Notes under the pieces: generated by a model | The model's database searches: none | What the model was told of the DNA's origin: nothing | The model's input: only the letters and a program-made list of their open reading frames with translations | In this document: piece after piece, positions 36,662-45,803 of the stretch | How the letters are laid out: every line of letters starts with the position of its first letter | Numbering within the stretch: position 1 is the first letter of the stretch | Origin: Rhodospirillales bacterium | Lineage (GTDB): Bacteria > Pseudomonadota > Alphaproteobacteria > Rhodospirillales > SHVQ01 | Length of the DNA stretch: 64,000 nt | Direction: 5' to 3' | NCBI GenBank assembly: GCA_009694195.1 | Contig: SHVQ01000002.1 | Coordinates: 1 to 64,000, forward strand | Program-made: the position numbers and the translations under genes

Positions 36662-37750
36662 ATGCCGGCACGGAAACCTGCCCACGCGCTGCGGAAAGGC
36701 TGGACGACCGGGGCGTGCGCCACCGCCGCGGCCGCCGCCGCGTTCGAGGCGCTGTTGACCGGCCGCTTTCCGGACCCCGTCCGGATCGTGCTGCCGAAGG
36801 GCGAGCGGCCGAGCTTCCCGCTCGCGCGGGCGACGCTCGAGAACGGCGCCGCGACCGCCGGCATCATCAAGGACGCGGGCGACGATCCGGACGTCACCCA
36901 CGGGGCGGAAGTGATCGTCACCGTCGTGAAATCGGCTGCCGGAAGCGGCGTCGCGTTCCGCGCCGGCGACGGCGTCGGAACGGTGACGCGGGCGGGCCTC
37001 CCGCTCGCGGTCGGCGAGCCCGCCATCAATCCGGGTCCGCGCAAGATGATGGAGGGCGTCATCCGCGCGCTCGCGGCGGAGCACGATGCCTCGGCGGACG
37101 TCACGATCACGGTCTCGATTCCGGGCGGCCAGGCGCTCGCCGAGAAGACGCTCAACGGTCGCCTCGGCATCGTCGGCGGGCTCTCCATCCTCGGCACCAC
37201 CGGCGTCGTCGTCCCCTATTCGTGCGCGTCCTGGATCTCCGGCATCCACAGCGGCATCGATGTTGCCCGCGCGGCGGGGCTCACACACGTGGCGGGGGCG
37301 ACGGGCTCGACCTCCGAGGACGCCGTCCAGAAGATGTACGACCTCCCGAAGATCGCGATGATCGACATGGGCGACTTCGCGGGCGGTATGCTCAAGTACC
37401 TGCGCAAGCACCCCGTCCCCTGGCTCACCATTGCCGGCGGCTTCGGCAAGCTCTGCAAGCTCGCGCAGGGCGCCCTCGACCTTCATGCCCAGCGGTCCCG
37501 CATCGACATGAACGCGCTTGCGACTCTCTTCCAGGAGGCGGGCGCCACGGCCGCGCTCGCGGCCAAGGTTCCGGGGGCCAACACCGCGCTCGAGGTCTTG
37601 GGCTGGTCGCGCGAGCACGGGATTCCGCTCGGCGACGCCGTCGCCCGCCGGGCCCGCGAAGTCGCGCTCGCGACGCTCGCCGGCGGCATCCGGGTCGACG
37701 TCGCCGTCTTCGACCGCGAGGGAGGCCTCGTCGGCCATGTCGGACCCTGA
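36662..37750 (+). CDS. cbiD: cobalt-precorrin-5B (C1)-methyltransferase
   Basis: 362 residues. N-terminal LRKGWTTGACATAAAAAAFEAL and GDGVGTVTRAGLPLAVGEPAINPGPRKM are CbiD signatures; it also has GGLSILGTTGVVVPYS and PKIAMIDMGDFAG. Methylates C1 in the anaerobic-type branch, the counterpart of CobF. ATG 36662, divergent from sco1 across 114 bases. The 3' end overlaps cobK by 14 bases. Confidence 0.95.
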   Translation: MPARKPAHALRKGWTTGACATAAAAAAFEALLTGRFPDPVRIVLPKGERPSFPLARATLENGAATAGIIKDAGDDPDVTHGAEVIVTVVKSAAGSGVAFRAGDGVGTVTRAGLPLAVGEPAINPGPRKMMEGVIRALAAEHDASADVTITVSIPGGQALAEKTLNGRLGIVGGLSILGTTGVVVPYSCASWISGIHSGIDVARAAGLTHVAGATGSTSEDAVQKMYDLPKIAMIDMGDFAGGMLKYLRKHPVPWLTIAGGFGKLCKLAQGALDLHAQRSRIDMNALATLFQEAGATAALAAKVPGANTALEVLGWSREHGIPLGDAVARRAREVALATLAGGIRVDVAVFDREGGLVGHVGP

Positions 37751-38507
37751 ACCCACACCCCGCAAGCGCCTATTGATCCTCGGCGGCACGGCCGAAGGAG
37801 CCGAGATCGCGCGGAAGGCTTGCGCGCGCTTCGCCGGACGGATCCATGTGATCTCGTCGCTCGCCGGCCGTCGCCCATCGCTTCCCGATCTTCCGGGCGA
37901 AGTCCGCGTGGGCGGGTTTGGCGGCGCGGAAGGCCTGGAGCAGTATCTCCGCGCCGAATCGATCGACTGGGTCATCGATGCGACGCACCCGTTCGCCGAG
38001 ACCATCTCCGACCATGCCTACGACGCGTGCCTCCGGGCGGATGTCCCGCGGATCATGCTGGTCCGCGCTCCGTGGCGGATTCCGTCCGACGGAGCCTGGG
38101 TCGAGGTCGCGGATTCCAGGCGCGCCGCCGAAATCCTCCCTACGCTTGCGAAGCGCGCATTCCTGACGACGGGCGTCGGCGAACTGGATGCGTTTTCCCG
38201 GGTGACCGGCGTCCGGTTCCTCGTCCGCCTGATGGACCGGCCGAGCGCGCCGCTTCCGCTCGCCGATTGCACGCTCGTCGTCGGCCGGCCGCCCTTCACC
38301 CTCGAAAACGAGCGCGCGCTCTTTCGCGAGCACCGCATCGATATCCTGGTCACCAAGCACAGCGGCGGCGCCGGCACGGAAGCCAAGATCAAGGCCGCGA
38401 TGGAGTTGGGCGTGCGGATTCTCCTCATCCGGCGCCCGCCCAAGCCGCCGGGCGAGTCGGCCGCGAGCGCCGACGAGGTCATCGCCTGGCTCGCGCGCCG
38501 GCTTTAA
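37737..38507 (+). CDS. cobK: precorrin-6A/cobalt-precorrin-6A reductase
   Basis: 256 residues, NADPH-dependent reductase of precorrin-6A. N-terminal LLILGGTAEGAEIARKA (dinucleotide loop), WVIDATHPFAETISDHAYDAC, AFLTTGVGELDAFS and LVTKHSGGAGTEAKIKAA are all typical. Starts inside the cbiD 3' end and meets the cobM gene tail to tail with a 4-base overlap. Confidence 0.95.
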   Translation: MSDPEPTPRKRLLILGGTAEGAEIARKACARFAGRIHVISSLAGRRPSLPDLPGEVRVGGFGGAEGLEQYLRAESIDWVIDATHPFAETISDHAYDACLRADVPRIMLVRAPWRIPSDGAWVEVADSRRAAEILPTLAKRAFLTTGVGELDAFSRVTGVRFLVRLMDRPSAPLPLADCTLVVGRPPFTLENERALFREHRIDILVTKHSGGAGTEAKIKAAMELGVRILLIRRPPKPPGESAASADEVIAWLARRL

Positions 38508-39283
38508 CGGGATCGGGCGCTCGCCTTCACGCGCGGGCGCAGCACGTGATGATGGTCGGCGGCATAGAGCTTGCTGTCGGCGAACGTCTCCTCCGCCAAG
38601 ACACGCCCGACCAGGATCAACGCCGTCCGGGTGATGCCCTGCGCCTTCACCTGGGCGCGGATGTCGGCGAGCGTGCCGCGGATGATCTTTTCATCGGGCC
38701 AGCTCACCCGATAGGCGACGACCACCGGGCAGTCGGCGCCGTAGAAGGGCACGAGATCGCGCACCACGCGGGCGAGATTGTTGACGGAAAGATGGATGGC
38801 GAGTGTGGCGCCGCTGGCGCCGAGGGTTTTCAAGTCTTCCTTCGGCGGCATGGGAGATGCCCGCCCCTCCGTCCGCGTGAGCACGATGGTCTGGCTCACT
38901 TCCGGAAGCGTGAGCTCGCGCTTCAGGGCGGCGGCGGCGGCGGCGTAAGCAGGAACGCCGGGGGTCACGTCATAGGGAATGCCGAGCGCATCCAGTTTCC
39001 GCATCTGTTCGGCGATCGCGCCGTAGAGCGAGGGATCGCCTGAGTGAAGACGGGCGACATCGTGGCCCTTCAGGTGGGCCGCTTTCATCTCCCCGATGAT
39101 GGCATCGAGGGTGAGCGGCGCCGTGTCGACGATGCGCGCATCCGTCCGCGCTTCGCGAAGGATCTCCGTTGGCACGAGCGAGCCCGCGTAGAGGACCACA
39201 CCTACGCGGCGAAGAATCGCGAGGCCGCGGACGGTGATCAAGTCGGGCGCGCCCGGGCCTGCGCCGACGAAATGCACGGTCAC
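38504..39283 (-). CDS. cobM: precorrin-4 C11-methyltransferase
   Basis: 259 residues, SAM-dependent tetrapyrrole methylase. GTG 39283 lies in the GTGA overlap with the cobJ stop and gives VTVHFVGAGPGAPDLITVRG at the N-terminus. Other motifs: LVPTEILREA, HSGDPSLYGAIAEQ and PGVPAYAAAAAALKREL. Last gene of the cbiX-to-cobM operon. Confidence 0.95.
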   Translation of the reverse strand: MTVHFVGAGPGAPDLITVRGLAILRRVGVVLYAGSLVPTEILREARTDARIVDTAPLTLDAIIGEMKAAHLKGHDVARLHSGDPSLYGAIAEQMRKLDALGIPYDVTPGVPAYAAAAAALKRELTLPEVSQTIVLTRTEGRASPMPPKEDLKTLGASGATLAIHLSVNNLARVVRDLVPFYGADCPVVVAYRVSWPDEKIIRGTLADIRAQVKAQGITRTALILVGRVLAEETFADSKLYAADHHHVLRPRVKASARSR

Positions 39284-41100
39284 GACGACCCGGCCTTCCG
39301 CGCATAGCCGCGCGGCGTATAGACCCAGCGGTTGACGCCCGAGGCAATCGCGCGGGTCTCGCGGTTGCCGATCAGGATCACCGTCAGCATGTCCGCCTTG
39401 TCCGCATCGAGCTCGTCCAAGCGGATGGTGCGCACGTCCTCGCCCTCGCGCCCGAGATTGCGGGCGAGCACGACGGGGGTCGCGGCGGGCCGCGCCTGCA
39501 GGAGAATGTCGCGGGCGCGGCCGAGCTGGGTTCGCCTCCGCTTGGAGACCGGGTTGTAGAGCGCGAGGACGAAGTTGCCCGCCGCCGCCGCTCGCAAGCG
39601 GCGCTCGATCTCCTCCCACGGCGTCAGCAGATCGGACAGCGAGATCGCCGCGAAATCGTGGCCCAAGGGCGCTCCGACGCGGGCGGCCGCCGCCTGCAAG
39701 GCCGAGACCCCGGGCGCCACCTGCACGGCGATGCGGTTCCACTCCGGCCGGTTCTCGTGCTCCAGCACTTCGAAGACGAGGGTGGCGAGGGCGTAAATGC
39801 CAGGATCGCCCGAGCTCACGAGAGCGACGGACTTGCCCTCGGCCGCGAGCGAGATCGCTTTCCGCACGCGCGCCTCTTCCTCGGCGAGGAGCGACGCGTG
39901 CACCTGTTTCCCTGCCAGCGCATCGCCGAGCAAATCAAGGTAAAGCTGGAGCCCCACCACGTCGGTCGCGACGGCGATAAGCCGCGTCGCCTCGGGCGTC
40001 CGCCAGGCGGGCGCGCCCGGTCCGAGCCCGACGACGGCGAGGTGGCCGCGCGCGCGCCCGACCCTCGCGGGATCGATACCGCCAGGCAAAAGTGCCACCG
40101 CGCAAGTGGCCCGTCCGGCGACCGTCTTCTCGACGAGCAGCCGGCCCGCGCTCCCGACCGCCGCAAGGGCCGCGCCCTCGGCAACACCGTGGCAGCCGAC
40201 CTCGCGGAACACGGTGTCCGACGGGTTCGCGAGGCGGGGCGATTCCTTTTCCAAGTCGGCGGCGGAGAAGAAACGCGCAGGCACGTCCAACCGGCGGGCA
40301 AGCCCGTGCACGGCCTCCTCGTCCGCCTTGACGTCGATGGAGACGACACAGGCGACGGCTCCGGAGGCGAGCCCGTGACGCGCGAGAACGCTCTCGGAGA
40401 GTTGGATCATCTCGCCGGCATCGATCCCGCGCTCGCAACCGACGCCGAGGGCGAGGACGGGAGGATGCAGGATGAAGTCCTCCCCCGGCTCGGCGATATG
40501 GCGATGGGTCGCGATGACGGCGGGCGTCGCGCCCGCGACGAAGGCGGCACCCGATCGTTCAATCCACGCGGCGTCACCCGCGTCGACGCGCAAGCCGACC
40601 GGCGTTCCGTTAAGGAGCCGCGCCGCGATGCCTTTTGCAGCATCGACATTCGCCACCCGCCAGCCGGAAGGCGGATCGTCGAGCGCGAGGCCGAGCGCCA
40701 CGTCGCCCGCTGTCGTGACGGCGGCAGTACCGCCGGTAATCTCGGCGATAGTCCTGGAGATCCGGTTGGCGCCCCGGTGGCCGCCAAGCAAGGGAACCAC
40801 GACGTTGCCGTCTTCGGAGACGGCGACGACCGGCGGCTCGCCGCGTTTGTCCGCCAGTACGGGCGCCAACGCGCGAACGAGAATCCCGGCGGAGCAGATG
40901 CCAACAATGGGCGTGCCGGCGGAAAAAAGGCCGCGGATGTGGGCACCCGTTTCGGAAAAGGTCTCGTCGGCGCCCTCTCCGTACCGCTGGAGGGCATGGA
41001 CGGATGCCGCCGGAAATTGCTTCGCGAGCCGCCGCGCGAGCAGCACGCCCTCCCGCGTCAGCGCAACGAAGACGACGCCCGATGGGAGCTCACCGCTCAC
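39280..41100 (-). CDS. cobJ: CbiG-CobJ fusion: cobalt-precorrin-5A hydrolase and precorrin-3B C17-methyltransferase
   Basis: 606 residues from GTG 41100 (GTGA overlap with cobI). CbiG part (~1-345): FVALTREGVLLARRLA, LLGGHRGANRISRTIAEITGG, ALGVGCERG; it opens the ring lactone and releases acetaldehyde in the cobalt-early route. CobJ part (~352-606): LAVVGLGPGAPAWRTPEA, VSSGDPGIYALATLVFEVL, PGVSALQAAAARVGAPLGHDF, RNLGREGEDV; it contracts the ring and methylates C17. The fusion of consecutive activities is known in alphaproteobacteria. Confidence 0.94.
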   Translation of the reverse strand: MSGELPSGVVFVALTREGVLLARRLAKQFPAASVHALQRYGEGADETFSETGAHIRGLFSAGTPIVGICSAGILVRALAPVLADKRGEPPVVAVSEDGNVVVPLLGGHRGANRISRTIAEITGGTAAVTTAGDVALGLALDDPPSGWRVANVDAAKGIAARLLNGTPVGLRVDAGDAAWIERSGAAFVAGATPAVIATHRHIAEPGEDFILHPPVLALGVGCERGIDAGEMIQLSESVLARHGLASGAVACVVSIDVKADEEAVHGLARRLDVPARFFSAADLEKESPRLANPSDTVFREVGCHGVAEGAALAAVGSAGRLLVEKTVAGRATCAVALLPGGIDPARVGRARGHLAVVGLGPGAPAWRTPEATRLIAVATDVVGLQLYLDLLGDALAGKQVHASLLAEEEARVRKAISLAAEGKSVALVSSGDPGIYALATLVFEVLEHENRPEWNRIAVQVAPGVSALQAAAARVGAPLGHDFAAISLSDLLTPWEEIERRLRAAAAGNFVLALYNPVSKRRRTQLGRARDILLQARPAATPVVLARNLGREGEDVRTIRLDELDADKADMLTVILIGNRETRAIASGVNRWVYTPRGYARKAGSS

Positions 41101-41798
41101 AGGATGCGCCCGTCCGGGCCGCTGACCAGGATCATGGAAAAGTAAGGCGCCTCCCCCTCCGAGACGCGGTCGAGGGGAAGCACGCGCTCTTCTGCTAGCG
41201 TCGCCCGCTCGATGTAGCGCGCGCGATTCGTGAGCGAGAGAGAGTCGAGAACGCGGCGGACTTTCTCCAGGTGCCGGCCGACCTTCACGATCGCGACGGA
41301 GTCCGAGCCCTTGAGGCGCGCAGCAAGATCGTCTTCGGGAAGCGTCGCGGGCAAGATCGTGAGCACCTGGTTTCTGGATGCGAGCGGCCGGCCCGCGGCA
41401 GCCGCGCAAGCACCGAGCGACGAGACGCCGGGCACGACTTCGACCGCGCATTTATCCGCGAAGCGCTGGAAGACGTACATGAACGAGCCGTAAAAAAACG
41501 GATCGCCCTGACACAGCACGGCCACGTCGCGGCCGCCCTCCAGATGCTCAGCGATCTCGGCGCCGTAACGGTCGTAAACGTCGTTTGCCGGATAGCGGCC
41601 GGGGATCATCGGGGTCCGGATGGCGATTTCGATCTGGCCGCCCGGCAGGTGCGGGGCCGCAATCCTGCGGGCGAAGCTCTCGCCCGTATCGGGCGCCGGA
41701 TAGGCGATGACCGGCACCCGCTTCAATACGTTGAGCGCTTTCAGCGTGAGGAGCTCCGGGTCGCCCGGTCCGAGACCGAGGCCGTAGAGGGTAGCCAT
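41097..41798 (-). CDS. cobI: precorrin-2 C20-methyltransferase
   Basis: 233 residues, tetrapyrrole methylase. GLGLGPGDPELLTLKALNVL, LCQGDPFFYGSFMYVFQR and EVVPGVSSLGACAAAAGRPLA mark CobI/CbiL. ATG 41798 shares one base with the cobL stop; the 3' end overlaps cbiG-cobJ by 4 bases. Confidence 0.95.
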   Translation of the reverse strand: MATLYGLGLGPGDPELLTLKALNVLKRVPVIAYPAPDTGESFARRIAAPHLPGGQIEIAIRTPMIPGRYPANDVYDRYGAEIAEHLEGGRDVAVLCQGDPFFYGSFMYVFQRFADKCAVEVVPGVSSLGACAAAAGRPLASRNQVLTILPATLPEDDLAARLKGSDSVAIVKVGRHLEKVRRVLDSLSLTNRARYIERATLAEERVLPLDRVSEGEAPYFSMILVSGPDGRIL

Positions 41799-43012
41799 CA
41801 GCGATCAACCTTTCGTCCCGAATACTGCAATACATCCAACTGAGGCCGGAGCGCCGTTAACGCACCCAGCGGCTCCGCCCGCGCGATGGAGATGCGGACG
41901 AGATCGCCGCCGTGAAGCGCACGCCAGGCCGTGAGCCGGGCGCCTGCCTCGAGCGTCACGCCGTTGGCGACCATGCGGCCGCCCGGCGCGATCGCCTTCC
42001 AGCACGCATCGAGAAGCCCATCTTCGGTGATGCCGCCGCCGACGAAGACGGCGGTCGGGGACGGCGCCAGATCGGAGAATGCCGCCGGGGCGTCGCCCAT
42101 GACGACGCGCAGTCGCGGGACGCCGAGCGCCTCCGCGTTCAGATGGATCGCGTGGGCGCGATCCGGCCGCCGCTCGATGGCCACCGACTCGGCAGAAGGT
42201 TCGGCGCGCAGCCACTCGATCGCGACCGCGCCGCTGCCGGCGCCGACATCCCACAGGACATCGCCCGCGAGCGGTGCCAGCGCGGCCAGCGTCGCCGCGC
42301 GCACCTCGCGCTTGGTGATCTGCCCGTCGTGGATGAAGGCCTCCTCCGGGAGGCCGGCCAAGCGTGGCCAGGCCCGGGCATCGGGGCCGGCGATGCATTT
42401 GACGGTGATGGTGTTGAGGTCGGCCGTACGCGCGTGATGCCAGCTCCCGGCCGTGCCGTCGAGCCGCTCCTCTTTTGAACCGCCCATGTGGGAAAGCACG
42501 GTCATCGCGCTGCCGCCGAACCCACGCGCGGCGAGCAGCTTGGCAACAGCGGCGGGCGTCGCGCCGTCGTGGCTCAGGATCAGGACCCGGGCGTTCGGCT
42601 GTACATGCAGATTGACGGCGGCGAGCGGACGCCCATGGACGGAAATGCAAGTTGTGTCCGCAAGCGCCCAGCCCATGCGGGCGGCGGCGAGGCTGAACGC
42701 GCTCGGGGCCGGCAGGACGGCGACCGCGCCGGCGCCGAAGCGGTTGATGAGCGTCACGCCGACGCCGTAGTGGAGGGGATCGCCCGTGGCCAGCACGACG
42801 ACGCGACGACCCTCGTGACGGGCCAGGGATTCGATCGTGCGCTCGAGGTCGGCGCCCCAGGCGATCCGTTCGGCCGCGCCGGGCGGGACTTTGGAGAGGT
42901 GGCGCGTCCCGCCGACCAAGACGTCCGCCTTTTCGATGGCCTCGCGGGCGGATGCGCCGAGGCCGGCAAGCCCGTCCTCGCCGATGCCGATCACGGAAAG
43001 CCAGGCGCTCAT
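41798..43012 (-). CDS. cobL: precorrin-6Y C5,15-methyltransferase (decarboxylating), CbiE-CbiT
   Basis: 404 residues. N-terminal CbiE methylase (~1-205): SVIGIGEDGLAGLGASAREA, ATGDPLHYGVGVTLINRF, PAPSAFSLAAARMGW. C-terminal CbiT methylase (~230-404): LWDVGAGSGAVAIEWLRAEP, a classical SAM-binding loop. ATG 43012 overlaps the cobH stop by 4 bases. Full length for the two-domain CobL. Confidence 0.95.
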   Translation of the reverse strand: MSAWLSVIGIGEDGLAGLGASAREAIEKADVLVGGTRHLSKVPPGAAERIAWGADLERTIESLARHEGRRVVVLATGDPLHYGVGVTLINRFGAGAVAVLPAPSAFSLAAARMGWALADTTCISVHGRPLAAVNLHVQPNARVLILSHDGATPAAVAKLLAARGFGGSAMTVLSHMGGSKEERLDGTAGSWHHARTADLNTITVKCIAGPDARAWPRLAGLPEEAFIHDGQITKREVRAATLAALAPLAGDVLWDVGAGSGAVAIEWLRAEPSAESVAIERRPDRAHAIHLNAEALGVPRLRVVMGDAPAAFSDLAPSPTAVFVGGGITEDGLLDACWKAIAPGGRMVANGVTLEAGARLTAWRALHGGDLVRISIARAEPLGALTALRPQLDVLQYSGRKVDR

Positions 43013-44679
43013 GGCACGCCTTCGCTTGCGTTGGCGAGCGCGTTGACGGCCGCGGCGGCGAGCGCGCTCCCGCCCCGCCGTCCACGCAAGGTGATGAACG
43101 GAATTCCGTCGGCGGAGCGGATCAACGTGTCCTTCGATTCGGCGGCGCCGACGAAGCCGACGGGAAAGCCGAGGATCAGCGCGGGCGTGCCGGCGCCGGA
43201 CTGGATCAGCTCGAGAAGCCGGAAGAGGGCGGTCGGCGCGTTCCCGATTGCGACAACGGCGCCCTCCAGGTGCGGGCGCCAAAGATCGACGGCGGCGGCG
43301 GACCGGGTCGTGCCTTGGGCGCGCGCGAGCCCCGCGACACGCGCGCGGCCGAGCGTGCAGACCACGCGATTGTTTGCCGGCAGCCGCGCCCGCGTGATCC
43401 CCGCCGCCACCATCATGGAATCGACGAGGATAGGAGCGCCCGCTTCCAGCGCCCGCCGTCCCGCCCGCACGGCATCCTTGCTGAACGCGAGGTCGCGGGC
43501 GATCTCCGGCGTCCCGCACGCGTGGATCAGCCGGAGGGCGAGGGGGTGATCGCCTTTAGCCACTCCGCTGAGATCCGTCGCCGCTTTCACCAGCGCGAAC
43601 GACCGGCGGTAGATGGCCTTCGGCGACTTCAGATACGAAAAACCGTCACTGTTCCTAATGGTGTCATGCCCGGCCTTGTGCCGGGCATCCACGTCCTTCG
43701 GTTTGGCGGACGTCGTGGATGGCCGGGACTCGCCCTTCGGTCGGCCCGGCCATGACGGATGAGAGGCTGGGCGTGAGAGTGCGGCGCCAGCGCCAAGAAT
43801 CCATCCCTCCTCCCTCTCGACGATACGGCGCTGTTGCCGCGATAAACCGGGAGGGCCGGAAAACAGGGAAGCAAGCATGCCCTCACCGTCCAGTTTCGCA
43901 AAATAGCGGGCAAGCGCGCACACCTGCACTCTGTCTTTGATCTCTCCCGGCGGAACAGCGGGGCGAATTAAGGTTGGATAGACTTCCGCGAATACGATCC
44001 GTCTCTTTGCTTTTCGGAGTCCGGGAACTTTTAATCCCGTCTCGAACGGCCAAACGAGGCTCGCCGCCGCCAGCGCCGGGTCGTCTCGAAGGCTCCGCAC
44101 CACCGGGATGCCAACCAACGCCTGGCCCCCGACACATCCGTTGCCGGAAAGCTTCCAGACGGGCTGCGGACCCTTGATGCTGCGGTCGGTCAGTCTGTGC
44201 TCTCGGACGTCATCCTTGTTGTGGGGGCGGCGGCCCCTGGCGACGAGAAAGGGGCCGACTTGGTTGTCGTGGCAGCCCCAAAACGGGAATGCTTCGCCGG
44301 AGAGTTTTTTGTTCAGTGCCTTCGCCACGTCGAAGCGGTTATTGCGGTTGTTTGGACTGTCCTTTATTTCGCGCGCCAAATGATTCCAGACCGCACGCCA
44401 GGGAGCTCCTTTCAGTCCAAGAGCGCCGGCAACCGTCTTTGGATATCCCAGAGGGAAATCGAATCCGATCAGGGTTGCCTTGCGCGCGGCCACAAATCCC
44501 GCAAGTAGCTCTCCGAGCTCGTCTTTGGCCTCGGCGCGGGTCCGAACGTTGCGAAGTTTGATCGGTTGAAGCCGGCCCTTCTCGCGGACGAGAGCCGCGT
44601 ACCAAATGCTGTCCGCCCCCAACTTCGGCGTCGCGTTGGCGCTCCAATCGACCACCACGTACGCATCGAAGACGGTCAT
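43009..44679 (-). CDS. cobH: fusion of a DUF429-like protein and precorrin-8X methylmutase CobH, joined by an in-frame repeat
   Basis: 556 residues. N-terminal ~300: RNase H-like (DUF429-type) fold with VVVDWSANATPK, LIGFDFPLGYP, NRNNRFDVA, FWGCHDN, VWPFETGL and EEGWILGAG; function unknown. Residues ~308-340 are encoded by a palindromic repeat (43663-43756) also found in intergenic DNA. C-terminal ~343-556: CobH/CbiC (SPKAIYRRSFALV, ALRLIHACGTPEIARDLAFS with the catalytic His, PILVDSMMVAAGITRARL, GFPVGFVGAAESK). No ATG or GTG start is seen at the CobH boundary, so the methylmutase appears to depend on the fusion. Overlaps cbiX and cobL by 4 bases each. Confidence 0.92.
   Translation of the reverse strand: MTVFDAYVVVDWSANATPKLGADSIWYAALVREKGRLQPIKLRNVRTRAEAKDELGELLAGFVAARKATLIGFDFPLGYPKTVAGALGLKGAPWRAVWNHLAREIKDSPNNRNNRFDVAKALNKKLSGEAFPFWGCHDNQVGPFLVARGRRPHNKDDVREHRLTDRSIKGPQPVWKLSGNGCVGGQALVGIPVVRSLRDDPALAAASLVWPFETGLKVPGLRKAKRRIVFAEVYPTLIRPAVPPGEIKDRVQVCALARYFAKLDGEGMLASLFSGPPGLSRQQRRIVEREEGWILGAGAALSRPASHPSWPGRPKGESRPSTTSAKPKDVDARHKAGHDTIRNSDGFSYLKSPKAIYRRSFALVKAATDLSGVAKGDHPLALRLIHACGTPEIARDLAFSKDAVRAGRRALEAGAPILVDSMMVAAGITRARLPANNRVVCTLGRARVAGLARAQGTTRSAAAVDLWRPHLEGAVVAIGNAPTALFRLLELIQSGAGTPALILGFPVGFVGAAESKDTLIRSADGIPFITLRGRRGGSALAAAAVNALANASEGVP
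43663..43756. repeat. dispersed palindromic repeat, family A, copy 2, inside the cobH fusion gene
   Basis: Begins GTCATGCCCGGCCTTGTGCC and ends GGCCCGGCCATGAC, aligning with the intergenic copies at 12682-12770 and 51416-51486 (shared GTCATGsCCGGsCTTGTsCC and CATCCAyG). Here it is fully translated on the minus strand in phase with the gene, reading through DVDARHKAGHD. Confidence 0.85.
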
Positions 44680-45662
44680 GGCTTGCCCGTGCGCTCGTCT
44701 CCGTCACCATGGGTGTGATCATGCTCATGGGAATCTTCATGGGAATGTCCGTGATCGTGGTGGTGATGGCCCGCGCGGTCGGCGTCCGTCCCGATGCCGC
44801 GCACGTGGTGGTGGTGGCCGGCCTGCGGCGCGCCCTTGTCCTTTTCGTAGCCGATGATCTGCTCCCGGTACTTGCAGAGCTGGCAGTTCATCGCGTTGTT
44901 GCCGGCGAACACTTCTTCGATACGGGCGAGGAAGGATTCGATCACCAGCGGATGGTCGTTGAGGTAGCCGGCCTTCAGTATCTCGATCTCCGGGTGTCGC
45001 GCCGCCATCTCGTCGGCCGCCGCATAGATGCGCTTCACCAGGATGCCGGTGAACAGAAAGTAGGGAAACACGATGATCCGCCGATAGCCGAGCTTCGCCG
45101 CCTGCACGAGGCCGGCATCGACGCGCGGGTGGGCGACGCCGCTGTAGCTCGTCTCGGCCCAGGCGAAGCCCATGCCTTCCCAGAGCATGCGCGCGACCTT
45201 GCTCACGTTGGAATTGGCGTCCGGATCGTTGGTGCCGCGCCCGACGACCATGAGCAGCGTCTGGTCACGCGGCGTCGGCTTGGACGACACGCGCTCGGCC
45301 TCTTCGATGCGCTGGCGGGAGGCGGCAAGCAGGCGGGAATCGATCGCGAGCTCGCGGGCGAATTTGACCTCGATGCCGGCGTTCTCCGCGGCGAAGCCGT
45401 TGATCTCGGACGGCAGGTCGTTCTTCACGTGACCGGCCGCGAACAGCATGCCGGGCACGCAGACGATCTGTTCGGCCCCGCGCGCCTTCAAGGCGTCGAG
45501 CCCGTCGCGGATCATCGGGCGGGCGAATTCGAGGAACCCGCTCTCCACGTCGAAGGCCGGGAGGCGGGCGCGCAAATGGCGGGCGATCAGGCTGAATTCG
45601 CTGATGGCCGCGTCGTCGCGGCTGCCGTGGCCGCAAACCATCACGGCCGTTCTCTTCGTCAT
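44676..45662 (-). CDS. cbiX: sirohydrochlorin/precorrin-2 cobaltochelatase CbiX, long form with Fe-S-type motif and His-rich tail
   Basis: 328 residues. Two CbiX domains (~1-120 and ~125-252) as in the long form; catalytic His12 in CGHGSR, second-domain GRGTNDPDAN and PYFLFTGILVKRI. Near the C-terminus MNCQLC (258-263) matches the MxCxxC motif reported for long CbiX, followed by a strongly His-rich tail (283-318, HHHH, HHHHDHGHSH). Inserts Co2+ early into the macrocycle. ATG 45662 chosen over an upstream frame without similarity. Heads the operon running to cobM; a CCACTA/TAGTGG inverted repeat lies in the 141-base upstream gap. Confidence 0.94.
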   Translation of the reverse strand: MTKRTAVMVCGHGSRDDAAISEFSLIARHLRARLPAFDVESGFLEFARPMIRDGLDALKARGAEQIVCVPGMLFAAGHVKNDLPSEINGFAAENAGIEVKFARELAIDSRLLAASRQRIEEAERVSSKPTPRDQTLLMVVGRGTNDPDANSNVSKVARMLWEGMGFAWAETSYSGVAHPRVDAGLVQAAKLGYRRIIVFPYFLFTGILVKRIYAAADEMAARHPEIEILKAGYLNDHPLVIESFLARIEEVFAGNNAMNCQLCKYREQIIGYEKDKGAPQAGHHHHVRGIGTDADRAGHHHHDHGHSHEDSHEHDHTHGDGDERTGKP

Positions 45663-45803
45663 GGCGCTTGGTCCTTGCCTCCGAGCGTCGCGCGAACGGG
45701 GAACGCCCCCGCGCGGGCTCCGGCTGGTCAATGCCTCCGGCCGCAACCCGACTGGGCGCCACTATAAAGGTTTTCTTTAGTGGAGGAAGCGGAACGAGAG
45801 GCC

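Noticed and set aside
35921-38005. 694-residue frame running from the SCO1 gene across cbiD
   Set aside because: Only the last 208 residues (from 36547) carry SCO1 motifs and a membrane anchor; the rest is shadow of cbiD.
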